Source: Jiella pacifica (GTDB lineage Bacteria > Pseudomonadota > Alphaproteobacteria > Rhizobiales > Rhizobiaceae). Taken from it: a DNA stretch of 64,000 nt. Location: the NCBI RefSeq assembly GCF_010500815.1, contig NZ_JAAAMG010000007.1, forward strand, positions 124,001 to 188,000, in the 5' to 3' direction. A program made the translations under genes and the position numbers. The notes beneath the pieces were generated by a model. The model was not told where the DNA came from and did not search any database. It saw nothing but the letters and a program-made list of their open reading frames with translations. Below, in pieces: positions 37,901 to 45,593 of the stretch. Positions within the stretch are counted from its first letter, which is position 1. The number at the start of each line of letters is the position of its first letter.

Positions 37901-39133
37901 ATGGACATCATCGGCATAGTCGTGGCGAGAGCCGGCGGCCGTTGCGATGCCATGCCGCGACATCGCAGGCTGGAATCGTCACAGCTTCGCAGCGATCATC
38001 TTGCAACGCGAGCCGGCGGCGATAATTGCTCGTGCAACGAGCGGCCATCCGCAAATCCAAACGGCCCTCCTCTCCTGCAATTTTCACCCGCGAGATCGTC
38101 CATCCTCATCCCCTCCGAACCCCGCGCCGACGAAAACTCCCGCCCGGCCCTTCCCTGGCTGGTCGCCGTCTGCGCCGGGCTATCGGGCTGCACCAGCCCG
38201 CAATCGGCGCTCGACCCGGCCGGAGTCGAGGCGCAATCGGTCGCGACTCTGTTCTGGGTCATGCTCGTCGGGGCGGTCCTGATCTGGGTCGCTGTCATCG
38301 GCCTTTCTGTTTTTGCGACAAAGATCCGGCCGGGGGCCTATGGCGAAAAGGCCGGCCTGCGGCTGATCATCTGGGGCGGCTGCGTCTTTCCCGTCGTCGT
38401 GCTGACGGCGCTGCTCGTCTGGGGGCTCCAGATGATGCCGGTGCTGCGGGCCGAGGCGAACGGACCGACCATCGCGGTTTCGGCCGAGCGCTTCTGGTGG
38501 CGGGTGGCCTATGACGTCGAGGGGGAGTCGGGCGTCGCCAGATCGTTGCCCGAGGGCGGGGTTCCCAGTGCCAACGAGATCTGGCTGCCGGTCGGCCAGC
38601 GCAGCGAATTCCTCATCGGCAGCCCGGACGTCATCCATTCTCTCTGGATCCCGTCGATCGCCGGCAAGATGGACGCCATTCCCGGCCGGGTGAACCGCCT
38701 CGTCGTCGAGCCGACCAAGCCCGGCGTCTATAACGGCGTCTGCGCCGAGTTCTGCGGCGACGCCCATGCCCAGATGGCGCTCAGGGTCGTCGTCGTCTCG
38801 CCCGAAGAATACGACGCGTATGTCGCCCGCCAGAGCGAGCCGGCGTCGGTCGGGGCCGAGGACGAAGGCTTCCGGCGTTTCATGGAGAATGGTTGCGACG
38901 CCTGCCACACCGTGCGCGGCACCGCGGCGAACGGCAGGGTTGGGCCGGACCTCACCCATCTCGCCTCGCGGCGCACCATCGCCGCCGGCACGCTGCCGAT
39001 GTCACCGGAGAACTTGGCGACCTTCGTCGGCTTCACCCACCGGGTCAAACCCGGCGTCCAGATGCCGGGCTACGGCATGCTCGCCGAAGACGAGATCGCC
39101 GCCATCGCCGGCTGGCTGGAGACGCTTCAATGA
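37901..39133 (+). CDS. Cytochrome c oxidase subunit II with C-terminal cytochrome c domain (caa3 type)
   Basis: Subunit II of an alternative terminal oxidase. A lipobox-like segment (LVAVCAGLSGC) is followed by two membrane helices (VATLFWVMLVGAVLIWVAVIGLSVF; LIIWGGCVFPVVVLTALLVWG). The periplasmic cupredoxin domain has the CuA ligand cluster CAEFCGDAHAQM near residue 280. A fused cytochrome c domain has CDACH near 331 and a distal Met (GVQMPGYGML). The start is uncertain: the only in-frame ATGs (37901, 37952) would leave 65-85 residues before the lipobox, with no ribosome site. It begins an operon with fused subunits I+III. Confidence 0.9.
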   Translation: MDIIGIVVARAGGRCDAMPRHRRLESSQLRSDHLATRAGGDNCSCNERPSANPNGPPLLQFSPARSSILIPSEPRADENSRPALPWLVAVCAGLSGCTSPQSALDPAGVEAQSVATLFWVMLVGAVLIWVAVIGLSVFATKIRPGAYGEKAGLRLIIWGGCVFPVVVLTALLVWGLQMMPVLRAEANGPTIAVSAERFWWRVAYDVEGESGVARSLPEGGVPSANEIWLPVGQRSEFLIGSPDVIHSLWIPSIAGKMDAIPGRVNRLVVEPTKPGVYNGVCAEFCGDAHAQMALRVVVVSPEEYDAYVARQSEPASVGAEDEGFRRFMENGCDACHTVRGTAANGRVGPDLTHLASRRTIAAGTLPMSPENLATFVGFTHRVKPGVQMPGYGMLAEDEIAAIAGWLETLQ

Positions 39134-41763
39134 GCGACGTGCCTCTCGATCAGAGCGCCACGCGCTGGGCCGGCAAGAGCGACGCCGAGACTGCTGAGGC
39201 GGATCTGAACTTCGGCAACGTCCCCCCAGCCTCGGAGCGGGACCAGGACGACCCCGACGTGCGCGCCGGCCAAGAGGCGCGGCTGCGCCATGTCTGGGCC
39301 GAGCCGAAGGGCTGGCGCTACTGGTCGGCGGTCAACAACACCGAGGTGGGGCTCTGGTACACGGCCACCTCCTTCGCCTTCATGCTGTTTGCCGGCGTCC
39401 TCGGCCTGATGATGCGCGTGCAGCTGTCGGCGCCCGACAACGACTTCCTCACCGCCAGCTTCTACAATCAGGTCTATACGCTGCACGGCACGGTGATGAT
39501 GTTCCTCTTCGCCGTGCCGATCTTCGAGGCGGTGGCGATCATCCTCCTGCCGCAGATGCTGGGCGCCCGCGACCTGCCGTTCCCGCGGCTCTCGGCCTTC
39601 GGCTACTGGTGCTTCCTGATCGGCGGCGTCTTCGTCTGCGGCTCGATCTTCTTCGGCGCCGCGCCCGAGGGCGGCTGGTTCATGTATCCGCCGCTGACGA
39701 CGCAGGAGCGCTTCTCGCCAGGCTACGGCCCCGACATCTGGCTGCTCGGCCTGTCCTTCATCGAGGTCGCCTCGATCGCGGCGGCGGTCGAACTCATCGT
39801 CGGTACGCTGAAATGCCGACCGCCGGGCATGCGGCTCAACCTGATGCCGCTCTACGCCTGGTACGTCCTCGTCGTCGCCGGGATGATCCTCTTCGCCTTC
39901 CCGCCGCTGATCGCCGGCGACATCCTGTTCGAGCTGGAGCGGCTGTTCAACTGGCCGTTCTTCGATCCCGAACGCGGCGGCGACCCGATGCTGTGGCAGC
40001 ACCTGTTCTGGATCTTCGGCCATCCCGAGGTCTACATCGTCTTCCTGCCGGCGATCGCGCTGCTCGCGATGATCATCCCAACCTTCGCAAGGCGGCCGAT
40101 CGTCGGCTATTCCTTCATCGTGCTCGCCGCCGTCGGCACGGGATTCCTGTCCTTCGGCCTGTGGGTCCACCACATGTTCGCAACCGGGCTGCCGGCGATC
40201 TCGCTCGGCTTCTTCTCTGCGGCGTCCGAAGCCGTAGCAATCCCGACGGCGGTGCAGATCTTCGTGTTCCTGGCGACGCTGCTCGCCGGCCGGGTGATCT
40301 ATTCGGTGCCGATGCTGTTCGTCTCGGGGGCTCTCGCGATCTTCGTCATCGGCGGCCTCACCGGCGTCATGGTGGCGCTTGCCCCCTTCGACTGGCAGGC
40401 CCACGACACCTATTTCGTCGTCGCCCACCTCCATTACGTCCTTCTCGGGGGCATGCTGTTCCCGGTGGTCGCCGGCGTCTACTACTACTGGCCGATGATG
40501 GGCGGGCGGCGTCTGTCCGACAAACTCGGCAAGATCGCCTTCTGGCTGATGTTCATAGGCTTCAACACCGCCTTCCTGCCGATGCACTGGTCGGGCCTGA
40601 TCGGCATGCCGCGACGGGTCTGGACCTATCCCGCCGATATCGGGCTCGAACTGCCCAACCTGATCTCCTCGATCGGCGCCTTCATCTTTGCCGCCGGCTT
40701 CGTCACCGTCGTGTGGGACGTCCTTCGCCCCCGCAAGGGCGAGCCCTATGCAGAACGAAACACCTGGAACGCCGGCACGCTGGAATGGCTGGCCGAAGTG
40801 CCGGACGAGGCCTGGGGCGTGCGCTCGGTGCCGATCGTCACCTCGCGCTACCCGCTCTGGCAGCAGAAGAACTTCATGGCCGATGTCGACATGGGCCGGT
40901 ACTACATGCCCGACGCGGAAGAAGGCATGCGCGAGACCATGGTGACGAGCGTGCTCGACGCCGAGCCGCTGCAGTGCCTGCGGGTGCCGGGCCCGACCTT
41001 CATGACCATGTGGGCGGCGATCTTCCTCGGCGCCGTGTTCATCCTCGCGACCTTCCATCTGTGGACGCTGACGCTGATCACCGCCGTCTTCGCCGTCGCG
41101 GCGATCCTCGTCTGGCTCTGGCGCGGCACGGCGATGCAGCCGGAAAAGGCCGAGAAGGACGTTGGGCTCGGCCTGAAGCTGCCGCTCTACAAGTCAGGCC
41201 CGCAGTCGGTCGGCTGGTGGGCGATGTTCATCACCATGACCGGCGATGCGACCGCCTTCGTCAGCCTGATCTTCGGCTATTTCTTCTACTTCACCGTCAG
41301 CCCTGTCTTCCCGCCGCCGATGATGGCGGGCGAAGAGATCGGGCCGGGTGTCTTGTGGCCGCTGGTCGCGCTGGGGCTGTTCGCGGCCTCTTGGCTGGCG
41401 GCGCTCCTCGCCCGCAACACCAACAGCAAAGGCGCGGTTGGGACGGCGCGGCTCCTCATGGGCGGCGGCGTCGTGCTGTCGCTCGCCGCCTCCGCCGCGA
41501 TCCTCTGGGGCCCTTATGTCACCGGCCTGATCCCGACGGTTCATGTCTATCCGGCGACAGTCTGGGTGCTGGCGATCTGGACCGCCTGCCACGGCACCGC
41601 CGGCGCGCTGATGCTGGCCTATTGCCTCGCACGCTCGCTGGCCGGCCGGATGACACCGACCCACGACATCGACATCGTCAATGTCGCGCTGTACTGGCAT
41701 TTCATGGCCGGCACAGCCCTCTTCACCGTCGCGACCATCGCGCTCTTTCCGCTGGCGGTCTGA
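39130..41763 (+). CDS. Fused cytochrome c oxidase subunits I and III
   Basis: A membrane protein of 877 residues. Residues about 60-590 are the subunit I core: heme ligand in TLHGTVMMF, CuB/cross-link motif GHPEVY, the His pair WVHHMF, and the heme a/a3 ligands VAHLHYV. The Glu of GHPEV and the D-channel Asp (GARDLPFPRL) are present. The K-channel motif is altered: PTAVQIF, with Gln376 where family-A enzymes have Lys. Residues about 640-877 are a subunit III-type helical bundle (VGWWAMFITMTGDATAFVSLIFGYFFYF). The ATG overlaps the upstream stop by four bases. Confidence 0.94.
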   Translation: MSDVPLDQSATRWAGKSDAETAEADLNFGNVPPASERDQDDPDVRAGQEARLRHVWAEPKGWRYWSAVNNTEVGLWYTATSFAFMLFAGVLGLMMRVQLSAPDNDFLTASFYNQVYTLHGTVMMFLFAVPIFEAVAIILLPQMLGARDLPFPRLSAFGYWCFLIGGVFVCGSIFFGAAPEGGWFMYPPLTTQERFSPGYGPDIWLLGLSFIEVASIAAAVELIVGTLKCRPPGMRLNLMPLYAWYVLVVAGMILFAFPPLIAGDILFELERLFNWPFFDPERGGDPMLWQHLFWIFGHPEVYIVFLPAIALLAMIIPTFARRPIVGYSFIVLAAVGTGFLSFGLWVHHMFATGLPAISLGFFSAASEAVAIPTAVQIFVFLATLLAGRVIYSVPMLFVSGALAIFVIGGLTGVMVALAPFDWQAHDTYFVVAHLHYVLLGGMLFPVVAGVYYYWPMMGGRRLSDKLGKIAFWLMFIGFNTAFLPMHWSGLIGMPRRVWTYPADIGLELPNLISSIGAFIFAAGFVTVVWDVLRPRKGEPYAERNTWNAGTLEWLAEVPDEAWGVRSVPIVTSRYPLWQQKNFMADVDMGRYYMPDAEEGMRETMVTSVLDAEPLQCLRVPGPTFMTMWAAIFLGAVFILATFHLWTLTLITAVFAVAAILVWLWRGTAMQPEKAEKDVGLGLKLPLYKSGPQSVGWWAMFITMTGDATAFVSLIFGYFFYFTVSPVFPPPMMAGEEIGPGVLWPLVALGLFAASWLAALLARNTNSKGAVGTARLLMGGGVVLSLAASAAILWGPYVTGLIPTVHVYPATVWVLAIWTACHGTAGALMLAYCLARSLAGRMTPTHDIDIVNVALYWHFMAGTALFTVATIALFPLAV

Positions 41764-41766
41764 CCC

Positions 41767-42144
41767 ATGGCCATCCGCAACAAGACCCGCGACAATCTCT
41801 GGACCCTGATCACCACGCCGACGATCTGGGCCGTGCATTTCGTCCTGTCCTACGGCTCGGTCGCCTATGGCTGCGCGCCGAACGAGAACATCTTCCAGGG
41901 CATCGGCGGCTACAGGATCTTCGTCGGGGGGCTGACGGTGGTGGCGCTCGGCGCCATCGGCTTCCTCTTCTTCCGGGCCCTCGGCGAATGGCGGCGCAAT
42001 GGCGGCAGGATTCCTCATGAGGAGGATTCGGTCGAGGTGCGCGAGCGCTTCCTGGAGTTCTCCACCGTGCTGCTCGCGGGCCTCTCCTTCATCGCGGTGC
42101 TCTACACAGCCCTGCCGGCGGCGATGATGGTGGACTGCCGATGA
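41767..42144 (+). CDS. Small membrane protein of the oxidase operon
   Basis: A 125-residue protein with three likely membrane helices (TIWAVHFVLSYGSVAYG; FVGGLTVVALGAIGFLFF; FSTVLLAGLSFIAVLYTALP). It lies 3 bp after the fused oxidase subunits and overlaps ctaG by four bases, so it belongs to the operon. Its position matches the small fourth subunit found in some alternative oxidase operons such as rhizobial coxMNOP. I cannot name a family with certainty; a role as accessory subunit or assembly helper is inference. Confidence 0.75.
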   Translation: MAIRNKTRDNLWTLITTPTIWAVHFVLSYGSVAYGCAPNENIFQGIGGYRIFVGGLTVVALGAIGFLFFRALGEWRRNGGRIPHEEDSVEVRERFLEFSTVLLAGLSFIAVLYTALPAAMMVDCR

Positions 42145-42878
42145 GCGCCGCGACACCTCTTTCGCCGGCATCGGGCCGCGCCTTTGGAGAAGCCGACGGT
42201 GCGCCCGGCCTGTCGCCGCTCTCCCTCTGGCCTTTGGCGCTGGCGCTGGTCATCCTCGCGAGCCTCTGGCTCGGACCGCTGCCGCAGCGGGCGCAGGGCT
42301 CCTTTGCCGCTCACATGGTCATGCATATGGGCGTCGTGGCCGTGGCCGCGCCGCTGCTCGCCATCGGCCTTCTGCGGCTCTGGCCGCAGCGCTTCGCCCG
42401 GGTGACGCCGGCGCTGGCGATCCTCGCCTCCTTCGTCGAATTCGCCGTCGTCTGGACGTTTCATGCGCCGGCTCTCCACGATGCCGCCCGCACCAGCTTC
42501 ACTTTGCTCCTCGTCGAGCAGGCCTCGTTCATCGGTGCCGGCCTGTTCGTCTGGATCACCGCCATCGGGACCGCGAGGGCCGGCGACGGCAAGGGCCTCG
42601 GCGGCCGCGCCGCGGGCACCCTGGCGCTGCTCGTCACCTCGATGCACATGACGCTGCTCGGCGCCCTCCTCCTCCTCAGCCCGCGGCCGCTCTACGCCTG
42701 TGCCAACCTCTGCTCGCCCGCTGCCAGCTTCACGCCGCTCGGCGACCAGCAGTTCGGCGGCGTCGTCATGCTAATCGTCGGAGGCTCCAGCTATCTGATT
42801 GGCGGCCTCGCCTTGCTCGCCACGGTGCTGAGGGAGCACGAGCCGGCCGAGGGCGAAATGCCGGAGGCGACATCGTGA
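42141..42878 (+). CDS. CtaG-family (caa3-type) cytochrome oxidase assembly protein
   Basis: A 245-residue polytopic membrane protein with six or more helices. Conserved polar residues fit the caa3_CtaG family: HMVMHMGVVAVAAPLLAIG, WTFHAPALHDAA, and SMHMTLLGALLLLSPRPLYA followed by LGDQQFGGVVMLIVGGSSYLIGG. The family is associated with CuB insertion in caa3 oxidases and is unrelated to Cox11. It overlaps its neighbours by four bases on both sides, in line with tight coupling within the oxidase operon. Confidence 0.88.
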   Translation: MSAATPLSPASGRAFGEADGAPGLSPLSLWPLALALVILASLWLGPLPQRAQGSFAAHMVMHMGVVAVAAPLLAIGLLRLWPQRFARVTPALAILASFVEFAVVWTFHAPALHDAARTSFTLLLVEQASFIGAGLFVWITAIGTARAGDGKGLGGRAAGTLALLVTSMHMTLLGALLLLSPRPLYACANLCSPAASFTPLGDQQFGGVVMLIVGGSSYLIGGLALLATVLREHEPAEGEMPEATS

Positions 42879-44167
42879 AACTCTCGGTCACCCTCACCCG
42901 CCGGCGCGTCATCACCGCGATCGTTCTCGTCGCCGTCGCGCCCTTCGCGCTCGCCGCCTCGGGCCTCGTGTCGATCGGCGCTTCCTCGGGCCATTTCGCG
43001 CCGGTCGGCTGGTTCCTGCACTGGACGATGCAGCAGACCGTCTCGCGCCGGTCCTGGCTGGTGGAAAAGCCGGAGGACCTCGACCTCTCCGATCCCGCTC
43101 TGGTGCAGCGCGGCTCGGGGCATTTCGCCACCGGCTGCGCCCCCTGCCATGCGGCGCCGGGCGTTCGCCAGTCGGAAGTCGTCGAGCACATGACGCCGAT
43201 GCCGCCGCAGCTGCATGTCGGCGACCAGGTCGCCGAATGGGCCGATCGTGAACTCTTCTGGATCGTGCAGCATGGCATCAAATATTCCGGCATGCCGGCC
43301 TGGCCGACCCAGGAGCGCCCCGACGAGGTCTGGTCGATGGTCGCCTTTCTCCGCGCGCTTCCGAACATGACGCCGGAGCGCTACCGGGAGCTGGCCCTCG
43401 GCATCGATGCAGGCGGTGCGCCCGAAGAGGTCGACATGGAGGCCGGCGGCGAGGCGCTGGGCGGCCTCGACGGCATCCTCCGCGAAGCCGTCGCCGACTG
43501 CACGCGATGCCATGGCGAAGATGGCCTGGGCCGCGGACCGGAAGGCGCCTTCCCGATCATCGCCGGCCAGCCGCAAGCCTATCTCGCGGCGACGCTGAAG
43601 GCCTATCAAATGGGCACGCGCCAGAGCGGCTACATGCAGTCTGCTGCCGCCCGCTACGACGACGCGGTGCTGGAACGGCTCGCCGCTTACTATGCCGATC
43701 AGCCGGCGGCAGCGCCGGGCGACGCGGCACTGTCGCAAGTCGCCGAGGAGGCCGTGGCGGAGTCTGCACCGGGGCCTGAGCAGGCGACCGACGTCAGGCC
43801 GATGACCGAGGTGTTCGCCATCGATCCCGCGGCGGCGACCGGCTTTCCCATCGGCCAAAACGAGACGCTGGCCCTCGGGCGTCGCATCGCCGAAACCGGC
43901 CTGCCGGAGCGCAAGATCGCCGCCTGCGACAGCTGCCACGGGCCGGATGGCATCGCCCGCAACCCGCTCTTTCCGCGGCTCGACGGCCAGCCCTTCTGGT
44001 ATCTGAAGACCCATCTGGAACTCTGGAAGGAGGGCCATCGCGGCGGCACGCGCTTCGCGCATTTGATGAGCCCGATCGCCATCAACATGACGCCCGAGCA
44101 GATCGAGGCGGTGTCGCTGTGGTATGAAAGCCGGGAAATCCGGCCGATCGATTGGGCGGGCCGGTAA
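42875..44167 (+). CDS. Triheme c-type cytochrome
   Basis: A 430-residue protein starting with GTG that overlaps the ctaG stop. An N-terminal membrane anchor or uncleaved signal (VITAIVLVAVAPFALAASG) precedes three heme-c sites: CAPCH near residue 88, CTRCH near 208 and CDSCH near 351. Distal Met candidates follow each (MTPMPPQ, QMGTRQSGYMQ, LMSPIAINM). The layout is one single-heme domain followed by a diheme cytochrome c4-like pair. As last gene of the oxidase operon it probably feeds electrons to the caa3-type subunit II. Confidence 0.9.
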   Translation: MKLSVTLTRRRVITAIVLVAVAPFALAASGLVSIGASSGHFAPVGWFLHWTMQQTVSRRSWLVEKPEDLDLSDPALVQRGSGHFATGCAPCHAAPGVRQSEVVEHMTPMPPQLHVGDQVAEWADRELFWIVQHGIKYSGMPAWPTQERPDEVWSMVAFLRALPNMTPERYRELALGIDAGGAPEEVDMEAGGEALGGLDGILREAVADCTRCHGEDGLGRGPEGAFPIIAGQPQAYLAATLKAYQMGTRQSGYMQSAAARYDDAVLERLAAYYADQPAAAPGDAALSQVAEEAVAESAPGPEQATDVRPMTEVFAIDPAAATGFPIGQNETLALGRRIAETGLPERKIAACDSCHGPDGIARNPLFPRLDGQPFWYLKTHLELWKEGHRGGTRFAHLMSPIAINMTPEQIEAVSLWYESREIRPIDWAGR

Positions 44168-44310
44168 AGCCGTTCGCCGGCCGAACGTCCCAGCGATCCG
44201 CCGCGGCGACTGGGCTATTTGATCGGAAAATGCGCGCCGCGGATCATTGCATGATCTGACGGCGACGGGCATCCTGCAGTCTGGAAGCCTTCCATCAATC
44301 GGGTCTTGCC

Positions 44311-45453
44311 ATGAACGTCCATTCTCCCGTCGCGACGCCCGCCGAGGAGCTCAGGGCCAACGTTTCCGTCCCCTTCGAGGCGGCGAGGGCGATGCCGCGC
44401 TCGGTCTACACCGCGCAGGACTTCCTCGACCTCGAACTCGAGCACATCTTCTCCAGGGAGTGGATCTGCGCCGGACGGACCGACGCGCTCAAGGCGCCGG
44501 GCGACTATCTCACCCTGGAGATCGCCGGCGAGCCGATCATCGTCCTGCGCGATCGCGAGGGCACGCTCCGGGCGATGTCGAACGTCTGCCGCCACCGCAT
44601 GTCGACGCTGCTCGAAGGCCGCGGCAACACCCGCGCCATCGTGTGTCCCTATCACGCATGGACCTACAATCTCGACGGATCCTTGCGCGGCGCGCCGGCG
44701 ATGAGCCGCAACGAGAGCTTCTGCAAGACGGACGTGAAGCTGCCGGCGGTGCGCTGCGAGGAATGGCTCGGCTTCATCATGGTGACGCTCGATCCGGCCA
44801 CGCCGCCGCCGTCCAAAACCCTCGCCGAGGCCGAGGCGATGATCGCCCATCTCGATCTCGCCGGCTATTCGGAGACCTTTCGCGAAAACCACGTCTGGGA
44901 CACCAACTGGAAGGTCCTCGCCGAGAACTTCATGGAGAGCTACCACCTGCCGGTCTGCCATCGTGAGACCATCGGCGGCTCGACCAACATCGACGAGATG
45001 GTCTGCCCGGAGGGCACCGAGGCCTTCAACTGGCACACCATCCTGCGCAACGACGCAGTGCCGCTCGCCCTCGCCCATCCGAACGACACGCGGCTCACCG
45101 GCGACGAACGCCGCACCACCTGGCTTTTCGCGATCTATCCCTCGCTGATGATCTCGATCACCCCAGGCTATTTCTGGTGTCTCAGCCTCCACCCAGAGGG
45201 ACCAGGCAAGGTACGCATCCTCTTCGGCGGCGGCATGTCGGCGCCCTACATGGCCGATCCGCAAGCGCCGGCCCAGCTCGCCACCGTCAAGGCGATGCTC
45301 GACCACGTCAACGCCGAGGACCGCGGCTGCACCGAGCGGGTCTATCGCGGCCTTCTCAGCCCGCTCGCCGACCCAGGCGCCCTGTCGCATCTGGAGCGCC
45401 CGAACTTCGAATTCGCGCAATATGTCTCGCGGAAGGTGAACGGCGCCGGGTGA
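44311..45453 (+). CDS. Rieske-type aromatic ring-hydroxylating oxygenase, alpha subunit
   Basis: A 380-residue oxygenase. The Rieske [2Fe-2S] ligands are CRH near residue 91 and CPYH near 112. The catalytic domain (SRPBCC fold) has the mononuclear-iron motif NFMESYHLPVCH near 206-217. Such proteins hydroxylate aromatic rings or demethylate quaternary amines; the substrate cannot be told. No ferredoxin or reductase gene lies beside it, so its electron donor is elsewhere. It stands alone between the oxidase operon and the octapeptide-repeat gene, converging with the latter. Confidence 0.88.
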   Translation: MNVHSPVATPAEELRANVSVPFEAARAMPRSVYTAQDFLDLELEHIFSREWICAGRTDALKAPGDYLTLEIAGEPIIVLRDREGTLRAMSNVCRHRMSTLLEGRGNTRAIVCPYHAWTYNLDGSLRGAPAMSRNESFCKTDVKLPAVRCEEWLGFIMVTLDPATPPPSKTLAEAEAMIAHLDLAGYSETFRENHVWDTNWKVLAENFMESYHLPVCHRETIGGSTNIDEMVCPEGTEAFNWHTILRNDAVPLALAHPNDTRLTGDERRTTWLFAIYPSLMISITPGYFWCLSLHPEGPGKVRILFGGGMSAPYMADPQAPAQLATVKAMLDHVNAEDRGCTERVYRGLLSPLADPGALSHLERPNFEFAQYVSRKVNGAG

Positions 45454-45527
45454 GACGCAGAGGCGCACCGTCGAGGTCACACGGATGGCGCGGCTTTGCT
45501 GGATGCCGGAAGCGGCCTTTCCCGGTC

Positions 45528-45554
45528 AGCCTTTCGGGGGAATCCCGGAAGGCT
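45528..45554. terminator. Hairpin between convergent genes
   Basis: An 11-bp stem with one non-Watson-Crick position (45528-45538 with 45544-45554) and a 5-nt loop lies between the ends of the Rieske gene and the repeat-protein gene. There is no U-run, so it is only a possible bidirectional transcription stop. Confidence 0.35.
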
Positions 45555-45593
45555 GTAGCGGTGCGGCATCCCTGCCGATCGGCTCTCTGTCGG

